In this document: piece after piece, positions 36,201 to 48,200 of the stretch
How the letters are laid out: each line of letters opens with the position of its first letter
Numbering within the stretch: the stretch's first letter is position 1
Assembly: GCA_949987565.1 (NCBI GenBank)
Contig: OX465111.1
Span: 3,136,459-3,200,458 of the forward strand
Source of the DNA: Luidia sarsii
Taxonomy: Eukaryota > Echinodermata > Asteroidea > Paxillosida > Luidiidae
Length of the DNA stretch: 64,000 nucleotides
Reading direction: 5' to 3'
Made by a program: the position numbers and the translations under genes
The notes under the pieces: generated by a model
Told to the model about the DNA's origin: nothing
Seen by the model: only the letters and a program-made list of their open reading frames with translations
Databases searched by the model: none

Positions 36201-39200
36201 GTTTGGACCTCCATCGTGTTGGTCTCCTTGAAGGATCTCATTTCCAGACGGACCTCTTTTCGGACAAACGGCTGGATCAAGGGCTCCTCCCTCGGGATCT
36301 CGTCAGTCTGGGAGTCGGCATCTTCGAGAACAGGCCTGACCTGGCTGAGGGCATCACGCCATTCGGTGAACTGCTGAGTCCACCTTGATGTGGTGTCCAC
36401 GGCAGGAGTCTGGGTGCCTCTCTGGTCAATATCGGGTAGTTGAGGAGCTGTTGCCTTGTCTGTGTTCTCGGGCGACACTTGAATCGGTCTGTCTTCGGTA
36501 GCGACGGCGACATACTGGATGGCTGCATTCTGCACATTGGTCATAAGAGCTTCAATCTCCCGATCTAGGACGTCGGGTTTGACCTGCACACCTAGCTCCA
36601 CCAGATCCGCCTCATACTGCGTGATGGCCTGCTTCATCTCCTGCAGAATCGGAGAGGTGCTCCTCTGCACAGTCTCCAAGAAGGTCTGAATACCGGAGTC
36701 CTCCGTGCAAGCTGGGATGGTCATGGGAGCATGGACGGGGTTCAGCTGTTGCGGAATGATCACCTCCTGCACCAGCGGCTTCTCTTCCAGTTTCTTCTTC
36801 AAGGTGGCCAGCATCTCCTCGAGATCTTCCAGACTAAGCTCTGTCTGAGAGACAGACTCCTTCGTGTCGACATCAACGCAGGATGCCTGATCTTTCGTCT
36901 CGGTCGAGGTTTGAGTCTCGAGGCTCTGAGCACTGATCTTGGCCTGCGTTTCTTTCTCGGTCGACTCTCGGACGGAGGGGATTTCTTCAGTCTGTGTCTG
37001 GGCAACCAGCATCTCGGGAAGCAAGACCGGGGATGAGTACTGCACTGGCTCGAAGGTGATGGGAGCTAGCAGGGGCTCTGGCTCGGGATGGGGGTCGGTT
37101 TGCGACGTTCCGTCGACAACTGGACTTGGTTCTGTCGACGTCGAGTCTTCCGTGACATCCGGCACAGCTTGAGTGGTATTGGGTGCGTACTCCTTCACCG
37201 GCGTCATTGTGGTCATGTCCCGCAATCTCAGAGTCACCTGCACATGAGTGTTCCGAAGCTTCGGACCTTGCATGGCAGTACCTCGGTTGATAGAACGGAC
37301 GTCATCAGTTTGTGACCCAGCTACCAGCATTTCAGGTGGAAGAACCGGGGCAAACTCAACAGGTTGGAGAGTAACAGGTGCAATCATTGGCTCTAGCTCA
37401 GGAGGAGGTTCAGTTTGAGAGGAGCTGTCTAGGATTTCGTTGGGTTCCATCCACGTTGAGCCCTCTCTAACATCAGGGTAAGTCTGCATTGTCTGTGACT
37501 CCATAGAAGGTTGTTCCTGTACTGCTTTAGCAACGTAATGCTTCGTTGGCGTCATTGTGTTGTTGTCTCGCATCTTGAAGCTTACTTGGACGTGACTGCT
37601 CTGGAGCTTCGGAGCTTCCATGGTAGTTCCTCGGTTGAAAGAGTGGACGTCATCGGTTTGTGACTCAGCTACCAGCATTTCAGGTGGCAGAACCGGGGCG
37701 AACTCAACAGGTTGAAGAGTAACAGGTTCAATCATTGGCTCTAGCTCAGGAGGAGGCTCAGTTTGTGAGGAGCTGTCCAGGATTTCGTTGGGTTCCATCC
37801 ACGTTGAGCCCTCTCTAACATCAGGGTAAGTCTGCATTGTCTGTGATTCCATAGAAGGTACTTCCTGTACTGCTTTAGGAACGTAATGCTTCGTTGGCGT
37901 CATTGTGTTGTTGTCTCGCATCTTGAAGCTTACTTGGACGTGACTGCTCTGGAGCTTCGGAGCTTCCATGGTAGTACCTCGGTTGATAGAGTGGACGTCA
38001 TCGGTTTGCGACTCAGCTACCAGCATTTCAGGAGGCAGAACTGGGGCGAACTCAACAGGTTGAAGAGTAACAGGTGCAATCATTGGCTCAAGCTCGGAAG
38101 GCTGCTCTGTTTGTGAGGCACCGTCAGTAATATCTTTTGGTTCCGTCCAAGTGGAGTCATCCTTGACTTCTGGGTTGACTTGAGTTGTATGTGGCACAAA
38201 CTCTCTCAGGGGCGTCATGGTGTTCGTGTCACGCATCCTTGAAGACACTTGCACGTAGCTGCTTTGGAGTTTGGGAGCCTTCATTGAGGTGCCTCTGTTC
38301 ACAGACTCCATGCCATCCGTTTGCGACTGGGCCGGAAGCATTTCGGGTGGCAGGGTCAGCGCAGGTTGATGCACAGGCTGAAGGGTAGTTGAGGAGATCT
38401 TTGGTTCAGTCATGAGATCCGTCTGAGAGGTGCTGTCGACGGTCGGATTCATCTCGGTCCAGGTGGACTCCTCCTTGTTGGCAGCAAAGGCCTGCATCAT
38501 TTTCGACTGCATCGGCGTCTCCCTCTGTACGCCCTTTGCTGAGTACCTCTTCACCGGTGTCATGGTGTCTGTGTCCTGCATCTGAGGCATCGCCTGGGCG
38601 TGACTGTCGCGCATCTCAGGCCGCCTTGCCGAAGCACCCTGATCGGTGGACGCCATGGGCTCTGTCTGTGATTCGGCAACCTGGGTCTCAAGGGGGGTGT
38701 GTAAGGGTGCGGAGTGAACTGGCTCGATCCTCACGGGTCGGACGAAAGGCTCGGGTTCGGGCAATGCGTCCGTCTGGGAGAAGCTTTCCTCAGAGGGAAA
38801 AGACTCAGTCTGGCTCGATGAAGGTTGCATCTTGGTGACAGGTGTGGCGGTGGACCGCGTCATACTTGATGGGACAGCATCCACGAGCTCATGGAAAGTA
38901 GGGACGACTGCTTGCACTGATTCGTTGTAGAAGTACGCCGGCTCATACTGCACAGTCGAGTCCACGAGGACGGGCACAAAGTCAATGATGGTTACCGGGT
39001 TAGTCTGGACCTCCATATCGGTGACTTCCACAAACTCTTCTGTCTGAAGTCCAGTCGCCTTCAGATCGGGGCTCTCACTCTGCGAGGTTTTGTTCGCGGA
39101 TGGAGCTGTCACCTGAAGCTGCTTGCTCACGGTCTTCGTTGATCCCCGGGGCTTGATGCCCTTCAAATCACCGAGGTGATCCACCGATTTGTAGGCCTTA

Positions 39201-42200
39201 TCTTTCAGCTGCACGTAGCTGCTGCTCGTGACAAGATACCTCTGGGTCTGAATGCCGAAGCTCTTCGTGGGAGTCTTCTCCTCCTTCGGGGTTTGGGAAG
39301 ACATCGATGCATGTCTCACACTGGCCTGAGAGCCGGCCGTTGAGTGTGCAACTAACATCTGGGTCGGGACCTCCCGTGTCTTAGGGTGGACCTCTGGAGG
39401 GGCATCCATAGCAACGGAAGATGTTGTCGGCTCAACCTGAACACCAATTTCCATGGTTTTGGGCTTAAAAACTGTAGGTGAACGTTCAACGACAACTTGT
39501 TCTCTCGCAAATACCATTTCGTTGATTGGTTCTTGCTCTGTCATACTCCACTGGTGATCGACTTCAGGCTCCATCATCTGACCAAATGTGGACACAGAAG
39601 GCTTCACCTGAGTGGGTCTGGTCTGGAACTCAATCCTCGCCATTGCAGTTCCTTGTGTGACCGATTGTGGCTTCCATGTCGTCTTCTGTTGCCCGACAGA
39701 TGTCATTCGTGGTACATTCTGCACATAGCTCTGTGCAAATTTCTTCGCTGGGGTTGAAGTCGTTTTCTCGAGTGTTTCTGGTTGCATGAGAATGCCTCTG
39801 TCGGCTGTTCTTGGTTCAGCCTGGGTTTCTGCATCAACTAGCTCAGCTTCAGGGAATGAAGGCATGTGCTGAACCAATGGGACCTCGGCAGGAGTAACGT
39901 TCTCTTCAATGGGTTCTTGGTCAGTTTTCATGCAGTTGTCATCAGTAGGGGTCATCTGATACTGCGTATAAGCGGCCTTCACCTCTTGTTCAGTCATGCT
40001 CCAGTCGTCATCGACTTCAGGCTTCATCATCTGACCAAATGTGGACACATAAGGCTTCACCTGAGTGGGTCTGGAAGAAAACTCGACCTTCACCATTGCA
40101 GTTCCTTGTGTGACCGATTGTGGCTTCCATGTCGTCTTCTGTTGCCCGACAGATGTCATTCGTGGTACATTCTGCACATAGCTCTGTGTAAATTTCTTCA
40201 CTGGAGTTGAAGTCGTTTTCTCAAGTGTTTCAGGTTGCATGAGAATGCCTCTGTCGGCTGTTCTTGGTTCGGCCTGGGTTTCTGCATCAACTAGCTCAGC
40301 TTCAGGGAATGAAGGCATGTGCTGAACCAATGGGACCTCGGCAGGAGTAACGTTCTCTTCAATCGGCCTAGGTTCTTCCTCGGTTTGCATGAAGATGTCT
40401 TGGGTGAGGGTCTTCTGATACTGTGTGTAAGCGGCTTTCATCTCCACTCTCTCGGGTGACACTGCTGTTGATTTCGTGTCTTTCGTCTGTGTCGAGGACC
40501 CCTTAGTTTCCATTGGGACAGCTGTTTGAGATGAGAAGGCCTTCCTGAAAAGCTCTGGCTCGTACTGGGCGTGGGATTCCTTCATCTGCGGTCCTGTTAC
40601 TGAGATGCCCTTGGAATCTACACTCACATCGATAGTTTGGATATCTGAATGGCTGGTCTTCGTTTGATGCTGAGACCACATGTCACGGGTCGAGGGAGGA
40701 GCCTCCGTTTCGGTCTGTGATGACGAATCAAAGACCTTGGCCTCGTGTGTCTCGGCTTGAGTCTCTGCGTTGATCATCTCCACGACTGGAGGCTGTGGGG
40801 CCGCGTGAAGGGTCTGAACAATACGCGTTGGAATAATCAATTCCTGCTCTTGTTCAGTCATGCTCCAGTCATCATCGACTTCAGGCTTCATCATCTGACC
40901 AAATGTGGACACATGAGGCTTCACCTGAGTGGGTCTGGAAGAAAACTCAATCCTCGCCATCGTAGTTCCTTGCGTGGCCGATGGTGACTTCTCTGTCGTC
41001 TTCTGTTGCCCGACAGATGCCATTCGAGGTACATTCTGCACATAGCTCTGTGCAAATGTCTTCGCTGGGGTTGAAGTCGTTTTCTCAACCGTTTCAGGAT
41101 GCATAAGAATGCCTCTGTCGGCTGTTCTTGGTTTGACCTGGGTCTCTGCATCGATAAGCTCTGCTTCAGGGAATGAAGGCATGTGCTGAACCACTGGAAC
41201 TTCAGCAGGAGTAACGTTCTCTTCAATGGGTTCTTGGTCAGTTTGCATGCAGTTTTCATGAGTAGGGGTCATCTGATACTGCGTATAAGCGGCCTTCACA
41301 TCTTGTTCAGTCATGCTCCAGTCGTCATCAACTTCAGGCTTCATCATCTGACCAAATGTGGACACATAAGGCTTCACCTGAGTGGGTCTGGAAGAAAACT
41401 CGACCTTCACCATTGCAGTTCCTTGTGTGACCGATTGTGGCTTCTCTGTCGTCTTCTGTTGCCCGACAGATGTCATTCGTGGTACATTCTGCACATAGCT
41501 CTGTGCAAATTTCTTCACTGGAGTTGAAGTCGTTTTCTCAAGTGTTTCAGGTTGCATGAGAATGCCTCTGTCGGCTGTTCTTGGTTCAGCCTGGGTTTCT
41601 GCATCAACTAGCTCAGCTTCAGGGAATGAAGGCATGTGCTGAACCAATGGGACCTCGGCAGGAGTAACGTTCTCTTCAATCGGCCTAGGTTCTTCCTCGG
41701 TTTGCATGAAGATGTCTTGGGTGAGGGTCTTCTGATACTGTGTGTAAGCGGCCTTCACCTCCACCCTCTCGGGTGACACTGCTGTTGATTTTGTGTCTTT
41801 CGTCGGTGTTGAGGACCCCTTAGTTTCCATTGGGACAGCTGTTTGAGATGAGAAGGCCTTCCTGAAAAGCTCTGGCTCGTACTGGGCGTGGGATTCCTTC
41901 ATCTGCGGTCCTGTGACTGAGATGCCCTTGGAATCTACACTCCCATTGATAGTTTGGACATCTGAATGGCTGGTCTTCGTTTGATGCTGAGACCACATGT
42001 CACGGGTCGCGGGAGGAGCCTCCGTTTCGGTCTGCGATGAAGAATCAAAGACCTTGGCCTCGTGAGTCTCGGCTTGAGTCTCTGCGTTGATCATCTCCAC
42101 GACTGGAGGCTGTGGGGCCGCGTGAAGGGTCTGAACAATGCGCGTTGGAATAATCAATTCCTGCTCTTGTTCAGTCATGCTCCAGTCGTCGTCGACTTCA

Positions 42201-45200
42201 GGCTTCATCGTCTGACCAAATGTGGACACGGAAGGTTTCACCTGAGTGGGTCTGGAAGAAAACTCAATCCTCGTCATCGTAGTTCCTTGCGTGGCCGATG
42301 GTGGCTTCTCTGTCGTCTTCTGTTGCCCAACAGATGCCATTCGAGGTACATTCTGCACATAGCTCTGTGCAAATGTCTTCGCTGGGGTTGAAGTCGTTTT
42401 CTCAACCGTTTCAGGATGCATAAGAATCCCTCTGTCGGCTGTTCTTGGTTTGACCTGGGTTTCTGCATCGACTAGCTCTGCTTCAGGGAATGAAGGCATG
42501 TGCTGAACCACTGGAACCTCGGCAGGAGTAACGTTCTCTTCAATGGGTTCTTTGTCAGTTTGCATGCAGTTTTCATGAGTAGGGGTCATCTGATACTGCG
42601 TATAAGCGGCCTTCACCTCTTGTTCAGTCATGCTCCAGTCGTCATCGACTTCAGGCTTCATCATCTGACCAAATGTGGACACATGAGGCTTCACCTGAGT
42701 GGGTCTGGAAGAAAACTCGACCTTCACCATTGCAGTTCCTTGTGTGACCGATTGTGGCTTCTCTGTCGTCTTCTGTTGCCCGACAGATGTCATCCGTGGT
42801 ACATTCTGCACATAGCTCTGTGTAAATTTCTTCACTGGAGTTGAAGTCGTTTTCTCAAGTGTTTCAGGTTGCATGAGAATGCCTCTGTCGGCTGTTGTTG
42901 GTTCGGCCTGGGTTTCTGCATCGACAAGCTCAGCTTCAGTGAATGAAGGCATGTGCTGAACCACTGGAATTTCAACAGAAGTAACGTTCTCTTCAATGGG
43001 TTCTTGGTCAGTTTGCATGATGCTATCCTGGGTGCTCCTCTGGTACTGGGTGAAGGAAGCTCTAACCTCGGGCATGCGGGGTGAAACTCCCGCATCCTGA
43101 GTAGGAACATTGATTTGGGAAGATGCGGCTGTACTGAAGAGCTCTGTGTCGTACTGAGCATGGGACTCCTTCGTGAGAAGCAGGATTGGCTGAGAGCCAG
43201 TGTCCTTGGTCGAAGGTAGAGCGTCAGGAGAAAATCCAGTAGATTTGAAGACCACCCTCTGGGGAGAGAATCCAGTGCTTCTTGTAGGAACAGATGTTTG
43301 ATTGGAGGCATCCAGTCCAACCTTGACAAGCTCATATTGAGTGAAGGAGGTCTTAGACTGAGGATTATCTCCCGAAAGTCCGATACTTCTCTTCTGAACT
43401 GTCATCGTTTGAGACATTTGTCCGACCATCTCTACGTCAACCTGGATACTACCGTCTGTCGATTCGGGTTTAGATTCCATTTCACACTGAGTGGCAGCTT
43501 GCACTTGAACTATCTCAGTCTCCGAAGAGGAATCCTTGCTGACAGGGGTGATGACCTGGGTCGTCTTATCCACCAGGTCAGCCTCCACGAAAGGAATCGG
43601 CGCTTCCACCGGCTTCTCTACCTGGGGGACAATGAACTCGAGGACACTCGTTTCGGAGGATGCTTCCGTCATGCTCCATCGGTCCAAGACGTCCGGTTTC
43701 GTTGTTTGGCCATGGGTGGCTGTGGCAGGGGACACCTGGATCGTCTGGGTTCTGAGTTCCGTCTTTTCCGTGAGCGTTCCTCGGGTGGTCTGGCTGAGTT
43801 CTGGCTGGACGAACGCGTCCTTGGAGGGCGGCCTCTTGAAAGGTTTTGGAAGAAGGTTGGCCAGGTTGCTTCTTTCTGAGAAGCCCCGGACAACGGTGGT
43901 CATTCCACGGTCTATGGTCTGCGGTCTGACCTGCGCTCCCTGAGCCCTGATATCTTTGCTGGAGGCCAGAGTCCCGCTGGAAGCCAGCTCTGGCTCGACT
44001 TGGACGAGGACATCCACAAAGGTTCTCGCCTCGACGTGCTGCACCGCCGCATCGGTGGACTCGGTCGTCTGGGTGGTCGTTCCCTCGTCTCTGATCTCCC
44101 CCGACGGAGTTTGCGTGACTGCATCGGCAGCGGTAGGTCTAAGAGTCAACGCCGACTCCTCTGGCGCTCTCAGGATCTCCCTGGTGATGGCCGGCTCGAC
44201 GGTGATCTCACACTCTGCCTGTGTGCTCACATCCACGAGAGACCTAATCTCCATCACGGTACCACCATCTGTGGTGTCGGGCTCGGCGCTGACGCCGACG
44301 CTGTCGACGATGATGCTGAACTGACTGCCGACATTAACGCCATCAAGCCTGGTCTCCTCGTGCCCAGTCGACTTATCAACGGTGCGTGGACGTACTTGAA
44401 CTGGAACAGCTTTGCGCCCAACTTGAACAGTTTCGGTTGATGATTCTGCGACATTCCGAGAAAACTGCAGAGCGACGTCGCTGCCGGCCGTTGTCTTCTC
44501 CGTGACTTGGTCGAGCGTCTCGGGCTGAAACTGGATCGAGAACTCTGCCGTGTGCAGCGTGGTCTGCGTGATGCCGTCAGTGAGCTCGACTTGGGTCGGC
44601 AAGGTGGGCATGGAGAACTGCTCGCCCTGAACGGCCGCCCTGATGATCGCTGGCTCCGTCTCGATCTTGCTCGAGACCTGGACCGAGGCGTCTCTTCTCT
44701 CGGCGGAGCGCGGCTCGGTAGAGGCGGAGTTCAGGGAGAGATCCCTCCCGACCGAGACGTTCAGGACGCTGACGACTGGCGTCGCCGTCTCGGCTGCGCT
44801 GGACTCCGCAACGACTTGGACAGACTTGCTGTCCCGGTCCACAGGCTGAGGCTGCAGCTGAGTAAAAGCATCCCGGTGCGGCTTCGCGTCTGTGCTGGTG
44901 AACTGTGCACTGCGGCTCGGCTCGACCTGGATGCAGAAATCAAAGGTGTTGGTCACTTCCTCCTCTGGCTGATCGGCCTGACAAGACGCGTCTGAGACAT
45001 TCCCCTTGGCAGTGGCGCACACGCTATTCTTGACTTCGGGTTTGACTTGAACGCCAAAGTCTTTGAGCTCTACACCCACCGCTTCGGTGGAGATGCTGCT
45101 TGATGTGGGCTGTTGTGCGTGAGTACCCGCGTCTTTCATTTCGGGGGCCACTAGACAGTGTCCCTCGGCCGTCTGTGGCTTGGCCTGGACCCCAAACTCG

Positions 45201-48200
45201 GCGTGGGTCTGCTCCGGGCGTCCCGCCTGGACTCCCGTGTCTACAGAGGCTTTGGGTTCACTTCCCGATGAGCTGTCGTAGGTGTCTGTCACCGCTTGGA
45301 CTCCACGGTCCATCTTCTCCGCCTCGAATTCCTCAAAGGCCACGGGCGCGTGGACCGGCTGCATGACCGTCGGGGTGATGATCTCCGGGATCTGCTCCAA
45401 GCTGACCTGGGTCCCCAAGTCGGAGACGGACACTCCATCCGTCAGAGTCCCCAGCTCCCCGGTGATGGGTCGCATTTGTGTGACTTGAGTGGAGACTAGC
45501 GGCCGGATGTCGCACGACGTGCCTCGATTGGTGACGTCCGGAGCGATCTTGGCCTCGACGGACTTTGAGATGCTCCTGGCAGAGGTACTCTGAGAAGCTG
45601 TTGATTTGGTGTGTGGCGCAGAGGACTGCGTAGTTGCATCGGTAGTGGTGGGAAGCGACTGTTGGGGCGCCATCTCCAAAAATGCGTGAGACTTTTGTAG
45701 TATTTCTGGTTCGACGACAGGAGGTGGAGCCGTTTTCCTTGAAAGTCTCCGCTCGACGTCTTCTTCGATCTCCTCCATCAGAGACATCCAGGACTTGGAC
45801 GGCTGTGTGGCTTTGCTCGCACTCCGTAGGGTCTGCGACTGCGTGAAGCTGTCGTGGACCAGAATTGGCTTGGGTTTACGCTGCTTGGGTCCCTTCAGTG
45901 TGAAGATCCCCAGGCGAGTGGGTCCCTTCGGCTCGTTCTTCGGTCGCTCCGCCAGCTGAGTTTCGAGGTCCCTGACGGTGACGCGGTATTCGTTCTCGAC
46001 AGAGGTGCGCACGTCTTGCATTAGCGACGACCAAGGCCTCTCTGGAGTTGTGCCTTGCTCTCCCGTCTCAGCCGCGTAGACCTGCGTGGACATGCTGGAG
46101 GTCTCAACTTTGGGGATCCGCGGAGCTTGGAGCTTGAAGACTGCCATTGTCTTCCCTCCGTCCGGCTCGTCTTGGCCGTCCAACTGGTCCTCCAGCTCAC
46201 GGATGGTTCTCCGGTATTCGTTCTCGAGGATCTGCCGGATGTCCTTGAGGACCCTGGGCCAGGGACGGTCCGGGCTGGTCTCCTGCTCGGCCGTCTGGGG
46301 CGCCACCTGGGCCTTCTCGTCGACCATGACCGGTCTCTCGGGCACCGGCTGCGCATCGGGGCCTTTGAGCTTGAATACCGCGACGGTCGGGCTCACAGCC
46401 TCCGGCTCGTCCTTGGGCAGGGAGGTCAGCCGGGTCTCCAACTCGTTGATGGTGCGCCGGTACTCGTTCTCCAGGATCCTGCGCACGTTGTGGAGAACGT
46501 CGGACCAGGGTCTGGCTGGCTCTGTCGTCTGATCGACTGTGACTGGTCTGGCCGGTTCGGGCTGTGCATCGCGACCTTTCAGCTTGATGATGCTGACCCG
46601 GGTGGCCTCGCCGTCGGTCACCCTCTCCACCGCCTCCTTGGGCTGCAGACGTCGCATCTGCTTCTTGTAGGCCTCGATCGCCTCGTCCTCGATCTCCTCC
46701 TTCATCTCTCGCCAGGGAAGATAAGGTTGGACACCCCTGCTCGTCTGGGAGGCTCTGGCAGGCTCCGGGTCTTTCTTCAGCCTGATCACGCTGATGGATC
46801 GAACGGGCTGCTCGCCGTCTTGGACAACAACTGGTCGGTCTAACTGACTAAGAGTTCTCTTAAATCTGTCGATGGCCTCTTCCTCTATAACCTCTTTCAT
46901 TTCGCCGAAGCTCCACGCAGGACCGGTGCCAACCTCGTTTGTGTCAGGGAAAGGTGTTTGACAAACCGAATCCCTCAGTATCTTCTCATCTTGAGGTTCT
47001 GCCTTCAGCTTGATGACACTTAAGGAGCGGAGAGGAGTGTGGGGTTCTTGAGGTTGTTCCACTTTTCCGGGGAACTGTCTGAGAGTTTTCTTGAAGGTGT
47101 TCACGGCGTCTTCCTCGATCTGCTCCTTCATCTCGCTGAAGCTCCAGGCGGGGCCGGTGCTTTTCTCGTAGGTGTTGGGGCCGCCGGTCTGGGAGATCGA
47201 ATCTCTCAGCATCTTCTCCGCCTGGGGCTCTCTCTGCAGCTTGATGACGTTGACAGAGCGGACAGGCGCCGGTCCTTGCGACTCCTGCGGCTGCTCCCGG
47301 TCGAGCCGCCGGAGTGTCCTCTTGTACAGCTCGACCGCCTCCTCCTCGATCTCCTCCCGGATCTGGTCGAAGCTCCAGGCAGGTCCCAGGCTCTTCTCGT
47401 GCGTCTCGGCGGCCGCGGGCGTCTGCGAGACGCTGTCCCGGACGATTCGCTCGGGCGCCGCCTTCAGCCGGATGATCGCCAGCTTCTGGACGGGCCTGGT
47501 GATGTCGAAGTCGTCCTTGGGAGCGGGGGCGGCCATGCGCATGTAGCGGCTCTCGATCTTGTCCTCGACGTCGCGAACGAGCCGGGACCAGCTGAAGGCG
47601 GGCGCCGTCCCCTCGTCCCGCGTCTCCACCCCCGCCGGAGCTGCGGGGTGGATCACACCGCCGTCCGTGTCCTCCTCGGACTCTGCTGCTCTGCCCTGCG
47701 TCAGCTTGATGATGCTGATCGTGCGAGCCGGGGCCTCGGTCCCCCGCGGCTGACCCTGGCGTTGCTTGACGCTCCTGCTGATGGTCTCGTTCTCGACCAT
47801 GGTCTGCATCTCGCTCAGCAACTGCGGCCAGGTGTGCTCCGGCTCTGTCGCCTTGTCCGCAACCGTGACGCGAGACCGCGGTGCGGCCTTCCCCCTCGAG
47901 TCCTGCTGGACCAGCTTGATGACCCCGATGGTTGGCAAATCGGGTTCGTCTCCGGGGAAGGATCGAGTCCTGGTCTCGTCCCTGGTCTCGTACGCCTCTT
48001 GAGAGGAGCGCACCTGCCCGGTGGACCCCCGGCTCGACTTGGGACGCATCAGCTTCACCACCCCGATGGTCGGGATGTCTTCGAAGCTCTGGTCGAGACG
48101 CCCCGAGGGCTGCCGGAACGACCCCCTCTCCTGGACATTCTCACGGAGTATCTGCTGCGCCAGACGCACGATGGGGACCTCGTGCTGGGTCGACTTGTTG

